A stretch of 64,000 bases of DNA, taken from assembly GCF_041021895.1 (NCBI RefSeq), contig NZ_CP157428.1, positions 124,001 through 188,000 of the forward strand. The letters run 5' to 3'. Every line of letters starts with the position of its first letter. The stretch's first letter is position 1. Positions 18,505-31,726 of the stretch are shown in pieces. This DNA is from Acinetobacter sp. XH1741 (GTDB lineage Bacteria > Pseudomonadota > Gammaproteobacteria > Pseudomonadales > Moraxellaceae). The position numbers and the translations under genes are program-made. The notes under the pieces were generated by a model, which made no database searches, had not been told where the DNA came from, and worked only from the letters and a program-made list of their open reading frames with translations.

Positions 18505-18534
18505 AAAAAGGGCAATAAATTGCCCTTTTTTATT
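18505..18534. terminator. Bidirectional terminator after the helix-repeat gene
   Basis: A perfect 11-bp stem (18505-18515 with 18520-18530) with a TAAA loop is flanked by A and T tracts. It also fits the convergent astE end at 18552. Confidence 0.9.
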
Positions 18535-18551
18535 TACTTAAAATGAGTCAT

Positions 18552-19526
18552 TTATTGCGTTTCAGTTAACACTAAACCTGCGCGTAGACCAATCTTTACA
18601 TTTGGATTTGGAAATAAAATCCAGACCTGATCTTGCTCAACCACATAATGACCAGAAGGTTGCATCGCAATGGTTTCACCTTTGGTAAATGTAGAAAAGT
18701 TCGGAGCCTCAGCCGATAAATTCATTTGGAAATCTTCATCTTTTTTAATTAAAGAGTCAGATACCTGAAACACTCGAATTTTCGATTTATGTCGCGTCGG
18801 TAAAGCCAGCTTAGAAACTACACTACGAATGACTTCATCAATTGCAGCAAACTGACTCAAGTCATTTTGTCCAAATGGCAATGCCTTACCTAACTCTAAA
18901 GTTGCGCTCGCAGCTTTAAAGCTCTCACTGGTAAAATGTGTGAACGTTTTACCCGCAGCACGATGATAAACCAAAGCATCTAAATCGGCAGCCTCAAGAC
19001 TTGCTGTCAAATCAGCATCATATTCATGAGTTTGATAAGGCAACAAAGCAAAGGTCGGTAATAATGAAGCACGAATTGCTGTATGCAAATCATAGTGATA
19101 GCGCTTAGCCTCACTCGCACTTTCTTGAAAGAAAGTAGCAAGTGTGTGTTCTAAAACCTCAGCTCGCTTTGATTCCTCAGTTACAGGTAGATTTTTATAT
19201 CCACCACAAAACATTCGGTTTACATCATCGTGCACATAACGCTTGCCTTGACGCATTGCATACGGATTACCCAATACAAGTAATAATCTCACTGCAAGTT
19301 TTAAGTGCCCGGTAAATAAATCAGTGCAAAGTTGAGACAACAACTCAATTGGCGCTGTTTCATTACCATGTACCCCAGCTGACAGTACGACAGCTTTGTC
19401 GTACTGGGTATGTGGTGTACATTCAAGAAGCCCCTCTCCTAGCCAGCGCCAAGAAAAGTTATCTTGTTTTCCCTCACACACGGTAGGTTGCTCACCTTGC
19501 AAGGTTAATGCTAGAAAATCTTGCAT
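18552..19526 (-). CDS. astE: Succinylglutamate desuccinylase
   Basis: 324 residues, M14-like zinc hydrolase that performs the last AST step: N-succinylglutamate to glutamate plus succinate. Zinc ligands are visible in [14 protein letters not shown] (His, Glu) and YDLHTAIR (His). It is the last gene of the operon; its start lies 12 bp after astB and has a near-perfect Shine-Dalgarno (GAGGAGGTGA). Cytosolic. Confidence 0.96.
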   Translation of the reverse strand: MQDFLALTLQGEQPTVCEGKQDNFSWRWLGEGLLECTPHTQYDKAVVLSAGVHGNETAPIELLSQLCTDLFTGHLKLAVRLLLVLGNPYAMRQGKRYVHDDVNRMFCGGYKNLPVTEESKRAEVLEHTLATFFQESASEAKRYHYDLHTAIRASLLPTFALLPYQTHEYDADLTASLEAADLDALVYHRAAGKTFTHFTSESFKAASATLELGKALPFGQNDLSQFAAIDEVIRSVVSKLALPTRHKSKIRVFQVSDSLIKKDEDFQMNLSAEAPNFSTFTKGETIAMQPSGHYVVEQDQVWILFPNPNVKIGLRAGLVLTETQ

Positions 19527-19538
19527 GTCACCTCCTCA

Positions 19539-20882
19539 TTATTTTTGGAAAGGATAAACTGAACCCAAACCTAAAATTTTGGTGAGCTCATCAAGTGCCA
19601 TACGGCTTTCCATGAGTAGGTGCGGATCTGCTAAATCTTCTTGAGCTAAACGATCACGATAGTGTTTATCTACCCATTGATTGAGCGTACCAAATAACTG
19701 ATCGTTCATAAGGACTTTTGGATTTACAGCATTTAATTCTGTTTCATTTAATGCCACGCGCAAACGTAAACATGCTGGTCCACCACCATTACGCATACTT
19801 TCACGTAGGTCATACACCTGAATTGCATCAATTGGTGTACCCATTTGAATCATGTCACTCAAATAGCTCCACACTGCTGCATTTTGACGAGACTCTTCTG
19901 GCACAACAATCGTCATTCCGCCATCTGGACGTGTCAAAATTTGGCTATTAAACAAATAGGTAGCGACAGCATCATCTACAGTCACACGGTTTTCAGGTAC
20001 TTCAATCGAAATAAAGTCTTCACCAATGCTTGCCATTTTTTGACGAATTTCAGCAAAAGCTTGATCTTGATTTAAAAAGGCATGTTGATGATGGAATAAA
20101 ACCTGTTGGTTACTTACCGCGATCACATCGTTATGGAAAACACCTTGATCAATTACATCTGGGTTTTGTTGAACAAAAACGGTATGTGCATCATCTAAAC
20201 GATGTAAACGTGCAATTGCTTCACTTGCCTCGCGTGTTTGACGAGCTGGATAACGCTTTGGTCCAGGTAAACCATTATTTAAATGTTGTTGACCATAAAC
20301 AAACACCTGAACACCACGCTTAGCATAATCACCACCTAAACGATTGTGATTTGCTGCCCCTTCGTCACCGAACAAAGCCACTTGTGGTAAGGCTTCATGG
20401 TGTACAAAGTGACGTTCGTTTTTAAAGATCGCTTGTAAAACCTGACTTGTAGTTTCAGCTTCAATTGAACGGTGAAACTTATTGTTCAGGTTCGCTGCAG
20501 TAAAGTGTACACGTCCATCTTGGCTATCAGCCGAAGGTGAAACTGTCGCAGCATTTGCAGTCCACATTGGAGAAGCTGAACTTAAAGATGATAATAGTTC
20601 TGGTGAATAACGCATTGCTTGAGCAACAACACTAATGTCATCTCCAGTAAAACCTAAACGGCGTAACATTGGAACATGTGGGCGTTCATGCGGAGCAAGT
20701 ACACCTTGCTTCATTCCCATGTCAGCCAAGGCTTTCATTTTTAATAAGCCTTGTTTCGCTGCCAATTTTGGATTCGAGGTGTTATTACGGTTTTTGGTTG
20801 ATGCTTCATTACCAAAAGACAAACCCGCATAGTGATGTGTTGGTCCCACTAAACCATCGAAATTTACTTCATATCCTTTCAT
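19539..20882 (-). CDS. astB: N-succinylarginine dihydrolase
   Basis: 447 residues, normal length. It converts N2-succinylarginine to N2-succinylornithine, two NH3 and CO2, the second AST step. The start [18 protein letters not shown] is the family signature, and [13 protein letters not shown] carries the catalytic Cys near the C-terminus. Pentein fold, cytosolic. Lies 19 bp after astD in the operon. Confidence 0.97.
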   Translation of the reverse strand: MKGYEVNFDGLVGPTHHYAGLSFGNEASTKNRNNTSNPKLAAKQGLLKMKALADMGMKQGVLAPHERPHVPMLRRLGFTGDDISVVAQAMRYSPELLSSLSSASPMWTANAATVSPSADSQDGRVHFTAANLNNKFHRSIEAETTSQVLQAIFKNERHFVHHEALPQVALFGDEGAANHNRLGGDYAKRGVQVFVYGQQHLNNGLPGPKRYPARQTREASEAIARLHRLDDAHTVFVQQNPDVIDQGVFHNDVIAVSNQQVLFHHQHAFLNQDQAFAEIRQKMASIGEDFISIEVPENRVTVDDAVATYLFNSQILTRPDGGMTIVVPEESRQNAAVWSYLSDMIQMGTPIDAIQVYDLRESMRNGGGPACLRLRVALNETELNAVNPKVLMNDQLFGTLNQWVDKHYRDRLAQEDLADPHLLMESRMALDELTKILGLGSVYPFQK

Positions 20883-20901
20883 TTTTTTCTTTCCCTAGTG
20901 T

Positions 20902-23402
<2,501 letters not shown>

Positions 23403-23420
23403 GGCTAGCTTTCCTTTTTT

Positions 23421-24635
23421 TTATTTAGCCAACTTTGCCAAAGCTCTTTTTAAACGAGCAATCCCTTCATCAATATCTTGTTCAGGGATAATGAGAGATG
23501 GAGTAAAACGAACTACGTTTGGTCCTGCGATTAAAGCAAGTAGTCCTTCTTCGCCTGCCCAAGTTGTAATGTCTTTTGCTTTACCTGCATATTCAGCTTT
23601 TAATACACAGCCAATCAATAAACCTTGACCACGAATTTCATCAAAAACCTGATATTCAGCATTTAAAGTATTTAAGGCATCAAGGAAATACTGATGACGG
23701 TGTTTTACACCTTCAAGTACTTCTGGCGTATTAATAAACTCAAAGACTGCACCCGCAACTGCACTTGCTAATGGGTTACCACCGTAAGTTGTACCATGTG
23801 TACCTACTGAAAAATGCGGCGCAAATTTATCAGTTGTTAACATTGCACCAACAGGGAAACCACCGCCCAATGCTTTTGCAGTAGTGAGTACATCTGGTGT
23901 AACACCAGAATTCATATAGGCATAAAGTGCACCTGTACGGCCGACACCTGTTTGTACTTCATCAAAAATAAGTAAGGCACCAAACTCATCACACAGCGCG
24001 CGTAAACCTTTTAAAAATTCGATGTCAGCAGGAATAACACCGCCTTCACCTTGGATCGGTTCAACAATAACTGCACATGTTTGTTCATTAATGACTGCTT
24101 TTGCAGCTTCTAAATCGTTAAAAGCAACATGATTAATGCCGTTTGGAAGTGGTGCAAAGTCTTGTGAATATTTTGGTTGACCACCTGCTGAAACGGTAAA
24201 TAAAGTACGACCGTGGAAAGCATTATTAAATGCCACAATGCCGCTTTTACCCGCAACACCGCTGTCGAGTCCTACTTTACGAGCCAGTTTTAATGCGGCT
24301 TCATTGGCTTCTGCACCTGAGTTACAGAAGAATACTTTATCTGCAAATGTATTTTCGGTGAGTTGTTTTGCAAGACGTAGTACAGGTTCATTGGTATAAC
24401 CGTTCCCTACATGCCAAAGTTTTGTTGCTTGTTCTGTTAATGCATTTACTGCCACTGGATGCGCATGACCTAATGCGTTTACTGCAATCCCGCCTGCAAA
24501 ATCGATATATTCTTTATTTTCTTGATCCCAAATACGTGAACCTTCACCACGTACAGGAATGAAATTTGCCGGTGCAAAAACTGGAACCATCCAGTCATTA
24601 AAGTTGCTTCGAGTTACAGAAATTGGCTGTTCCAT
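23421..24635 (-). CDS. astC: Succinylornithine/acetylornithine transaminase
   Basis: 404 residues, class III PLP aminotransferase. Converts N-succinylornithine and 2-oxoglutarate to the semialdehyde and glutamate (third AST step); homologs also accept acetylornithine (ArgD activity). Lys Schiff base in [14 protein letters not shown], phosphate-binding region [19 protein letters not shown] 7 nt upstream. First ast gene, separated from gdhA by a hairpin-bearing 144-bp gap. Confidence 0.95.
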   Translation of the reverse strand: MEQPISVTRSNFNDWMVPVFAPANFIPVRGEGSRIWDQENKEYIDFAGGIAVNALGHAHPVAVNALTEQATKLWHVGNGYTNEPVLRLAKQLTENTFADKVFFCNSGAEANEAALKLARKVGLDSGVAGKSGIVAFNNAFHGRTLFTVSAGGQPKYSQDFAPLPNGINHVAFNDLEAAKAVINEQTCAVIVEPIQGEGGVIPADIEFLKGLRALCDEFGALLIFDEVQTGVGRTGALYAYMNSGVTPDVLTTAKALGGGFPVGAMLTTDKFAPHFSVGTHGTTYGGNPLASAVAGAVFEFINTPEVLEGVKHRHQYFLDALNTLNAEYQVFDEIRGQGLLIGCVLKAEYAGKAKDITTWAGEEGLLALIAGPNVVRFTPSLIIPEQDIDEGIARLKRALAKLAK

Positions 24636-24710
24636 GCTTACCTCAGTATCTATTTAATTTATTTAATCTGTCTTACTGTCTTTCATTTAATTTATTTAGA
24701 AAAAGGGACC

Positions 24711-24746
24711 GAGCAAATATCCCTATAACATCCTTTATATTTGCTC
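24711..24746 (-). promoter_or_regulatory. Hairpin in the gdhA-astC spacer
   Basis: A perfect 10-bp inverted repeat (24711-24720 with 24737-24746) with a 16-nt loop; read leftwards a C3T5 run follows 6 nt later. It could be a leaky terminator, giving more glutamate dehydrogenase than AST enzymes, or an RNase-stop that protects the gdhA message. Confidence 0.55.
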
Positions 24747-24779
24747 AGACCACTCTTCCTAAAAGGTAGTTTCCTCAGA

Positions 24780-26054
24780 TTAGCCTGGGAAAATACCGCG
24801 TTCTTTACGAGCTTTTAAGATACGCTCACATGCCAAGATGTAAGCTGCTGTACGTAAAGTACAAGCGTTGTTGTTTGCTGTATTCCAAACGTCACCCATT
24901 GCTTGAACCATCAACTTGTCTAAACGTTCGTTGATTTCTTCTTCGGTCCAGAAGTAGCTCGCCATGTCTTGAACCCATTCGAAGTAACTTACAGTTACAC
25001 CGCCGGCGTTACATACCACGTCAGGAACTACAACAATGCCACGCTCAACTAATACATCTTCAGCTTTAGGATAAGTCGGGCCATTCGCGCCTTCTAAAAT
25101 CAACTTAGCTTTAAGTTTTTGAGCACGCTCAACTGTGATTTGACCTTCTAATGCAGCAGGAATAATGATGTCTACTTCCGCAGTCCAGAAATCTTCATCA
25201 GCAATTGCTTGCGCGCCAGCGAAACCACCAACACCACCTTGGTTTGCATTTACGTGTTCACGTAATGCAACAAGATCAATACCATCAGCATTGAAAATTG
25301 TGCCAGTGTGATCTTGAACGTGAGTGATTTTTGCTTTTGACTCAACAAACAAGAAAGCAGCTTCACTACCTACGTTACCAAAACCTTGAACAGCGATTTT
25401 CGCGCCTTCAATTGGTAAATTGATTTTTGCAGCCACTTCGCGACCTGTAACAAATACACCGCGACCAGTCGCTTTAACACGACCTAAAGAGCCACCTAAG
25501 TGAACTGGCTTACCAGTTACAACACCAGTTACTGTATAACCTTGGCTAGTCGAATAAGTATCCATCATCCAACCCATGATATTGGCATTTGTACCAACGT
25601 CTGGAGCTGGGATATCTTTTTGAGGCCCGATAATGTGACCGATTTCAGTCGTATAACGGCGAGTTAAACGTTCTAATTCACGATTTGAAAGTTTACGTGG
25701 GTCAACACGGATACCACCTTTTGCACCGCCAAATGGCAAGTTCAAAACAGCAGTTTTAATTGTCATCCATGCAGATAACGCCATCACTTCATTTAAATCA
25801 ACGTTTGGATGGTAACGTACACCACCTTTACCAGGACCACGAGACAAGTTGTGTTGTACACGGTAGCCTTCAAAGTGCTGAATAGAACCGTCATCCATTA
25901 CGATTGGCACGTCAACAATAAGCGCACGCTTTGGACGTTTTAATGTATCGATAAACTCAGCTAAGTGGTCTAAGTACGGAGCAACACGGTCAATTTGTGC
26001 CAAGTAAGTTTGCCATGCATCGCTATGTTCGTTTACGTATGAAAGATCTGACAT
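24780..26054 (-). CDS. gdhA: Glutamate dehydrogenase, RocG/GudB-like hexameric type
   Basis: 424 residues, the length of the catabolic NAD-linked hexameric class. Substrate/catalytic lysines sit in [12 protein letters not shown] and [13 protein letters not shown]; the Rossmann motif is [10 protein letters not shown]. It would turn glutamate made by the AST pathway into 2-oxoglutarate and ammonium. Cofactor choice (NAD or NADP) is not certain from sequence. AGGA lies before the ATG. Same strand as ast, upstream of astC. Confidence 0.95.
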   Translation of the reverse strand: MSDLSYVNEHSDAWQTYLAQIDRVAPYLDHLAEFIDTLKRPKRALIVDVPIVMDDGSIQHFEGYRVQHNLSRGPGKGGVRYHPNVDLNEVMALSAWMTIKTAVLNLPFGGAKGGIRVDPRKLSNRELERLTRRYTTEIGHIIGPQKDIPAPDVGTNANIMGWMMDTYSTSQGYTVTGVVTGKPVHLGGSLGRVKATGRGVFVTGREVAAKINLPIEGAKIAVQGFGNVGSEAAFLFVESKAKITHVQDHTGTIFNADGIDLVALREHVNANQGGVGGFAGAQAIADEDFWTAEVDIIIPAALEGQITVERAQKLKAKLILEGANGPTYPKAEDVLVERGIVVVPDVVCNAGGVTVSYFEWVQDMASYFWTEEEINERLDKLMVQAMGDVWNTANNNACTLRTAAYILACERILKARKERGIFPG

Positions 26055-27036
26055 CTTTTTTCCTATCTACCTATACAGACTCAGATGTGATAAATCCGCA
26101 GTCTTTATTATTCAGCAACCAAAACCTTGCAATAACAATGTTTTGATTTATTTATAAAATCTTCAGCCCTTTTAAAGCTTTAGACCCTTTAAATTCCATC
26201 TTGTGATATCAAAAGTACAATTTACTTTTATATATCGATATCTTTTACAATCTTTCTTTTGCCTCATCTGCTGTTTATAAAAACCTCTTTATAAAAGCAA
26301 AAGTTCCACCGCAACCAACTCAAACAAGTCGATTGGAAATAAGTACAAAAGAGGTGATATAACCGTTTGGGAGTTAAAAAGAACTTGGGTTCATAAAACG
26401 AAAAAACCATAAGTCCATAAAATTATTTTTGACTAATCGATAGATCCCTCCATTAGTCTTTTTAAATAAAAATTGTTCAGTAATACTGCAAGTTTTACAT
26501 CCCGACTCGAGCAGGTTAATCGCGCTCTAATATAGACATAAAATCTTTAAGTAAATATAGCACAGAGCAAGGTAATTTAGAACATTTTAAAATAAACAAG
26601 CAGAGAAAAAATAATCAATTCTTGCTCTTTTTTATAATAAAAAAGTAACTACACCTAAAAAAACCTTAAGCCATAATAATTTTATTTTATGGAAATTAAA
26701 AAAATATTAAAAATAAAAATGATCAAAAAATTACCATTTAATAACAACAACTTAATTAACAAAAAATTTCAAAAAACTCTCAAAAATTGTAGAAAATTTC
26801 ATAATATTTATTTGTTCACTACAATTCAAAATAAAAAACAGAAATATAAAAATATTCTTTTAATTAAATAACCATGATAAACATAGACTTATTTAAAAAC
26901 TTATAATAATTAGCTATTAATAACAATCCGACAAAAGGTTAATTTACGAATCAATATTTGATTTTATTATTAAAATAAAAAAAACATTTTTAAAAAAAAT
27001 ATATGACAAGACCCTTTTTAGCTCAATTTTAAGCCA
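26055..27036. other. About 1-kb AT-rich spacer between gdhA and the permease
   Basis: The right part (about 26560-27030) is extremely AT-rich with many A and T runs. A frame of 60 codons at 26689-26871 is Lys/Asn/Ile-rich and lacks a ribosome site, so it is treated as compositional noise. The left part must hold the gdhA-ast promoter. No known RNA family is recognised. Confidence 0.6.
26294..26311 (-). promoter_or_regulatory. Weak sigma-54-like element upstream of gdhA-ast
   Basis: Read leftwards, GG and GC are spaced by exactly 10 bases with a good -12 half (TTTTGCT) but a poor -24 half (CGGTGG instead of TGGCAC). Enterobacterial ast is sigma-54/NtrC controlled, which makes this worth noting only. 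It lies about 240 bp before gdhA. Confidence 0.2.
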
Positions 27037-27062
27037 CAAAAAAAGGCCCCTTTAGGGACCTT
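27037..27062 (-). terminator. Terminator of the amino-acid permease gene
   Basis: Read leftwards: stem AAGG-x-CCC / GGG-x-CCTT (27043-27050 with 27055-27062, one mismatch), loop TAAA, then seven T residues. It isolates the permease from the gdhA-ast operon. Confidence 0.75.
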
Positions 27063-27082
27063 CAATCAACAAAATATGCTGT

Positions 27083-28516
27083 TTAATTTTGAATCAATTC
27101 TTTCTTACGATAAAAGATAAAATAGCTGGCATAGCACAGTAAGATAAAAATTATGCAACAGATGAAACCGACTTGCATAGATGGATCAAAGACCATGCTG
27201 ACACAGGTAACAACACAGAATAGCCCACCCACAATTGGAGCGAGAGGAAAAAGAGGTGCAGCGAACCGTAAATCTTTTGCTGTGTTGCCTGCTTTATACC
27301 ATTGTCTACGGAAATTAAACTGTGAAACACAAATTGCGATCCACACCACAACCATTGTAAAAGCTGCAACACCGAGCAAGTTCTTAAATATGGTTTCTGG
27401 CGCAAATTGCTCTGAAAGCAACCCAGGAATTGCACCAAACATGGTTACAATAATGGCAACAATAGGTGTTCCAGAAGGTGTAAGTTTGGAGAAAATTTTA
27501 GGTAATTGATTTTTTGCTGAAAGCGACCACATCATACGTGATGCAGCAAACAAACCAGAGTTAGCAGCCGAAAGTAAAGCGGTAATAATAACGAAACGAA
27601 TAATATCTTCTGCGTACGGAATACCAATGTAATTAAATACTGTCACAAACGGACTGCTACTCACGTCATTTGCATTAAGACCAGCAAGATGAAATGGAAG
27701 CAAAGAGCAAATAACAACGATAGTACCAACAAAGAATATAAGTAAACGCCAAATTGCAGCATTAATTGCTTTAGGAACAGTCTTCGCTGGCTCCTCTGCT
27801 TCACCTGCGGCGACACCAATGAGCTCTGTACCAGAGAAAGCAAAGTTTACGATCAGCATGGTAGTAAAAATTGGAAATAACCCATGCGGGAACCAACCTT
27901 GTGCCGTTAAATTAGTAAATAATGGCGCTGTTTCATGACCGTGATAAGGAATAAAGCCAAAAATTGCCAATAAACCCAAGGCAATAAAAACAATAATTGT
28001 TATAACTTTAATGAGAGCAAGCCAAAACTCAGATTCAGCAAATAGACGTGTTGAACTAATATTAAGAAAAAAGACGAGACCACCAAAAAATAAAGTCCAT
28101 GCCCAAACCGAAGTACTTGGGAACCACTCCTTAACCAGTAAAGCTGCGGCAGTAAACTCGGTTCCTAAAGTGGCAGTCCAAGTGAGCCAATATAACCAAG
28201 TGATCATATAACCTGTGCCTGGACCAATATAACGTCGTGCGTATTCACCAAAAGAACCCGACTCAGGCACATGAACAGCGAGCTCACCTAAGCACAACAT
28301 AACAGTATAGGCAATCAAACCGCCCAAGAAATAAGAGATAATTGCGCCAATGGGACCTGCTTGAGAAATTACGTCGCCAGACCCTAAAAAAAGACCTGTA
28401 CCTATGGCACCGCCAAGGGAGATCATCACCAAATGTCGAGTACTCATTGCTCGTTTCAAAGGTGCAGAACTTCCATGTTGCGATGCATCATTATTCCGAT
28501 AATTTAATGATTGCAT
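27083..28516 (-). CDS. APC-superfamily amino-acid permease
   Basis: 477 residues with twelve predicted transmembrane helices, the AAT subfamily (AroP/GabP/LysP/ProY). Seen: LVMISLGGAIGTGLFLGSG in helix 1 (substrate-binding Gly motif) and FAFSGTELIGVAAGEAEEP in helices 6-7, the family signature. Inner membrane, proton symport. The nearby ast genes suggest arginine, ornithine or glutamate as substrate, but this is positional inference. Own terminator. Confidence 0.93.
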   Translation of the reverse strand: MQSLNYRNNDASQHGSSAPLKRAMSTRHLVMISLGGAIGTGLFLGSGDVISQAGPIGAIISYFLGGLIAYTVMLCLGELAVHVPESGSFGEYARRYIGPGTGYMITWLYWLTWTATLGTEFTAAALLVKEWFPSTSVWAWTLFFGGLVFFLNISSTRLFAESEFWLALIKVITIIVFIALGLLAIFGFIPYHGHETAPLFTNLTAQGWFPHGLFPIFTTMLIVNFAFSGTELIGVAAGEAEEPAKTVPKAINAAIWRLLIFFVGTIVVICSLLPFHLAGLNANDVSSSPFVTVFNYIGIPYAEDIIRFVIITALLSAANSGLFAASRMMWSLSAKNQLPKIFSKLTPSGTPIVAIIVTMFGAIPGLLSEQFAPETIFKNLLGVAAFTMVVVWIAICVSQFNFRRQWYKAGNTAKDLRFAAPLFPLAPIVGGLFCVVTCVSMVFDPSMQVGFICCIIFILLCYASYFIFYRKKELIQN

Positions 28517-28878
28517 ATAAAAAACTGTAACGACAATTTAGTAAAAAATCATTTTAGGAGAAAAAAATAAATATGCAATTATCTTTGAATAGTGAAGCTA
28601 TTTTAAGCACCTTCTCCAATTACAAATAAAATAGCAATATAAAACAACACATTAATAAATACCAAAGCAATGATTGTATTTTAATTAACCCCTAACTATT
28701 TCTTTAATTTATATAAAATCAAAAACCATTATTTTTTAAATATAATATTTTTTCAGTTAATTTATCATGATTACTTTTAGCCCTATCTTTATTTAAAAAT
28801 CAATCACACCATTTATTTAAATAATGACTTCTAATTTCATATACAAATAAATTAATAAAAAAATATTTTTTAAGCAAA
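28517..28878. other. AT-rich upstream region of the permease gene
   Basis: About 360 bp rich in A and T, presumably holding the permease promoter. No reading frame, palindrome or RNA feature stands out. Confidence 0.5.
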
Positions 28879-28915
28879 AAATAAAGCTCAAATCTAAAGA
28901 TTTGAGCTTTATTTA
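28879..28915. terminator. Long palindromic terminator
   Basis: A near-perfect 17-bp inverted repeat about a central AA (arms 28879-28895 and 28898-28914). It lies just after the alpha/beta hydrolase stop on the minus strand; its A/T-rich ends give U tracts in both directions. Confidence 0.8.
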
Positions 28916-28929
28916 AACAGCTAAGCGAC

Positions 28930-30207
28930 TTAGAAGTTCATCAATATAAATTGTTGAGAGGGCTGACCTGAACCTTCAACATAATGACACACGCCTTGCT
29001 CATCACAATCTAGGTTTAATTGTTTGTAGCTCAATGTAAAAAATTCAGAATATTGTTTAATCACAAATGGGCTCATATCCGAGCTTAACGCTTCCCCTTG
29101 TTTAAACAATTTAATGATTTTTCGGTCATTCATACCTAACAAATAAATTTCATTATTTAACCCAATGTGCGCAACTCCGGTCTGTTCTGCCACGATCGGG
29201 ATCAAATACGAAGTGTTTGCCAGCAAAATATCTACAGCATAAGTTTCAAGCTTTAGATTGATTAAATTGAATACCAATATTGCTCCAGTATGGGTCTGCA
29301 AAGCTTTTTTGTAAGTTGCAGCCTGCTGGATGTATTGAATTTTAATTCCAAGCTTTTGAAAATCTTGCTCAGTTGCCTGCTTTGTTCTTACAAGGCTACG
29401 TGTAAGGGCTTGTTTGAGGGGGTTATCTAAATAACGCTCATCCAATTGAAAATCATTTTGACGTAAAATTTTCAATAGCATGCTGTCATGATGTGTCAGC
29501 ACATTTGCAAGAACATTACGATAGTAAAATTTGCTTTGTTTTTTGATTTTACGAACCTGTTGATAGAAATATGTTTCATCAAATTCATGTTCAATAAAAT
29601 CGTGTAAAAGGCTTGAGCTTGCCAATACCGATAAAGCCTCATGTCCCGTAAAAGGTAAGTGAACTGTATGTAAACTTGGCAATATTTCTTTGATTTTTAG
29701 GTAGTGTTCACGATCAATTGCAAAGTAAGGATCATAAACAATAATGTATTCGCGCTCTGCATCCACATCTTGCGGCTGAACCTGCATGTCTTGATTAGCA
29801 ACGGCATCAAAAAATTCAGCGTAGCGGCGATCTTCAACCTGTTCAGGGTCAATTGAATATTGAGGTACAAAAGCAACTATTCGATTCATATTTAATAGGT
29901 TCGAATATTTGATTGCTGCATAACCGCCCATTGAGCCGCCATAACCCACAATATTTTTAAAACGCTGAATAATAGGCAAAATGGCTTTTGCCATTTCAAC
30001 CATACTGGCTTTTGGGAACCATGATTTTTGTTTTGGCATAACCCCAATAACATTGTATTGGTACTTTATTAGAGACTTCTCAGCATTGATAGATAAGCCA
30101 CTCGCTCGGGTAATCAAATCGCCAAAAGAGAAAACTAATGTATTAGAATCGCCTTGTAAAAAAATGGCTCTAATGTGTTCGTCTTCAAAAATAATTTGCT
30201 TATCCAT
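28930..30207 (-). CDS. Alpha/beta-hydrolase-fold protein with C-terminal extension
   Basis: 425 residues from Met at 30207 (MDKQIIFEDEHI); an in-frame start 69 bp earlier adds an unlikely N-terminus. Residues about 1-210 look like an alpha/beta hydrolase: nucleophile elbow GYGGSMGGYAA (Ser), late Asp in VYDPYFAID and His in PFTGHEALS. Residues about 215-425 form an additional domain I do not recognise. No signal peptide, so cytosolic. Substrate unknown; could be an esterase or peptidase. Confidence 0.75.
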   Translation of the reverse strand: MDKQIIFEDEHIRAIFLQGDSNTLVFSFGDLITRASGLSINAEKSLIKYQYNVIGVMPKQKSWFPKASMVEMAKAILPIIQRFKNIVGYGGSMGGYAAIKYSNLLNMNRIVAFVPQYSIDPEQVEDRRYAEFFDAVANQDMQVQPQDVDAEREYIIVYDPYFAIDREHYLKIKEILPSLHTVHLPFTGHEALSVLASSSLLHDFIEHEFDETYFYQQVRKIKKQSKFYYRNVLANVLTHHDSMLLKILRQNDFQLDERYLDNPLKQALTRSLVRTKQATEQDFQKLGIKIQYIQQAATYKKALQTHTGAILVFNLINLKLETYAVDILLANTSYLIPIVAEQTGVAHIGLNNEIYLLGMNDRKIIKLFKQGEALSSDMSPFVIKQYSEFFTLSYKQLNLDCDEQGVCHYVEGSGQPSQQFILMNF

Positions 30208-30334
30208 GCTCACACCGAAAGAAAATTTACTCCCACATACATCGTCAAAAATGAAACAAAATAGGTGTTTTGCCAATTTATGATTGCGGAGTATCTTATT
30301 TTATAGATGCCAGTCAGATTAAAAAGCGCAAAAT

Positions 30335-31129
30335 ATGACACAATCCTTACATCCTGCCGCTCAAAAAGGCTTCAGCTCTGCTGCTGAACTTTATCAGCAA
30401 GTTAGACCCAATTATCCTGTAGAAATAGTCAGTTGGCTACAAGATCGACTCCAAATACATGAAAATTCTACTGTTATCGATCTTGGTTCAGGCACTGGCA
30501 AATTCTTATCCTACCTAAAACAAACACATGCCAATATTATTGCAGTAGAGCCAATTGGCGAGATGTTACAACAGCTTCAGCAAGCCTATCCCGATATCAA
30601 AACTTTACAGGCATTTAGTCATTCTATTCCGCTAGCCGATCAACTGATTGATGCCGTCATTTGTGCTCAATCTTTTCATTGGTTTGACAACATAGAAACA
30701 CTCTCTGAAATATATCGAATATTAAAACCTCAAGGGCATTTGGGACTCGTCTGGAACCAGCGTGATGAACGTACAAACTGGGTAAAGGCTTTAGCAGATT
30801 TTTTATTGCCGCTTGAAGGTGATACACCTCGTTACCATAGTGAAAAGTGGAAAAATGTTTTTGAAGAGCAAAATTTATTTATTTTTGACAGTTTAGAAAC
30901 TTTTCCGCAATCGCAGCATGGTACTGTCGAACAAGTCGTGAGTAAGAGATTACTTTCAACAAGTTTTATTGCAGCAATGACTGAAAAAGATCAATCGCAG
31001 CTCAAAGCTCAGTTTGAAAAAATTGTTTATGATTTTACTGGGCTAGGCCCACAAGACCAGATCGATTTTCCGTATGTCACATATGCATATCACTTTCGGA
31101 AAAGTACATCGTCAAATAATAGAGAATAG
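30335..31129 (+). CDS. Class I SAM-dependent methyltransferase
   Basis: 264 residues, Methyltransf_11 type. Motif I VIDLGSGTGKFLSYL binds SAM, VEPIGEMLQQL is motif post-I, and VICAQSFHWFD is motif IV; ILKPQGHLGLVWNQRDE follows. This subfamily (often small-molecule methyltransferases) has no defined substrate here. The lipoprotein gene begins 15 bp after its stop, so the two are probably cotranscribed. Confidence 0.9.
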   Translation: MTQSLHPAAQKGFSSAAELYQQVRPNYPVEIVSWLQDRLQIHENSTVIDLGSGTGKFLSYLKQTHANIIAVEPIGEMLQQLQQAYPDIKTLQAFSHSIPLADQLIDAVICAQSFHWFDNIETLSEIYRILKPQGHLGLVWNQRDERTNWVKALADFLLPLEGDTPRYHSEKWKNVFEEQNLFIFDSLETFPQSQHGTVEQVVSKRLLSTSFIAAMTEKDQSQLKAQFEKIVYDFTGLGPQDQIDFPYVTYAYHFRKSTSSNNRE

Positions 31130-31144
31130 GTTCGGTTAAAAGCT

Positions 31145-31678
31145 ATGTTTAAAAAAACGCCTCATATCATCTTCATGTCTTTGCTCAGCTCTAGCCTATT
31201 ATTGACTGCTTGTAAAAAAGCAGATGAGCCGGCAAAGACTGAACAACATCATACGAATTCATCTACCGATCAGGTCATGGAAAAACTCAATGAAAGGCCT
31301 GTTAAAAAGTTTCCAGTCACTGCCGATGATGCACATGACATTGCGCTACTAGAAGACTATGACCGTCGCTTTACTGAAATGAGTGATGAGATGGAAACCG
31401 AGTTAGCAAAAATGCATGAGGCAGGTACGCTCACCACAGATTTTGAACAAAAACGGACGCTTGATAATGTCCGCTCAGCATTGACCATGTTAAAAGACCT
31501 CGATTTAAAAACTGAACAAGGTCGCTATATTCAGGGTTTACTCTATCAATATTGGGAAAACCAAGAAAAACACTTTAGTGATAAACAGGTCAATAAAGAT
31601 GAACGAGTCAATCAGCTTGCTGACTACTTACAAGCCCAGAATCAGTTGAAATATTGGAAAGCTTCACAGCAGCATTAA
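31145..31678 (+). CDS. Lipoprotein of unknown function
   Basis: 177 residues with lipobox LTAC (Cys23) followed by KKADEP. The rest is highly charged and helical, with a possible coiled coil over about 75-115 (YDRRFTEMSDEMETELAKM). No family recognised. Cotranscribed with the methyltransferase and followed by a strong terminator. Confidence 0.75.
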   Translation: MFKKTPHIIFMSLLSSSLLLTACKKADEPAKTEQHHTNSSTDQVMEKLNERPVKKFPVTADDAHDIALLEDYDRRFTEMSDEMETELAKMHEAGTLTTDFEQKRTLDNVRSALTMLKDLDLKTEQGRYIQGLLYQYWENQEKHFSDKQVNKDERVNQLADYLQAQNQLKYWKASQQH

Positions 31679-31694
31679 GTTTATAAAGTGCAAT

Positions 31695-31723
31695 AAAAAG
31701 CCTTCTGTTCGAGAAGGCTTTTT
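31695..31723. terminator. Bidirectional terminator
   Basis: A perfect 12-bp stem (31695-31706 with 31712-31723), GTTCG loop, A tract before and T tract within and after. It lies between convergent genes at 31678 and 31727. Confidence 0.9.
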
Positions 31724-31726
31724 AAT

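Noticed and set aside
19718..20323. Several long plus-strand frames opposite astB
   Set aside because: They are shadows of astB: no ribosome sites, no recognisable domains, and the minus-strand product is a clear full-length enzyme.
26294..26311. Sigma-54 promoter as a firm call
   Set aside because: Only the -12 half and the GG/GC spacing fit; the -24 half has several mismatches, so it is listed only as a low-confidence site.
26689..26871. 60-codon open frame in the AT-rich spacer
   Set aside because: Almost only Lys, Asn, Ile and Leu, no ribosome site, and composition equals the surrounding noncoding DNA.
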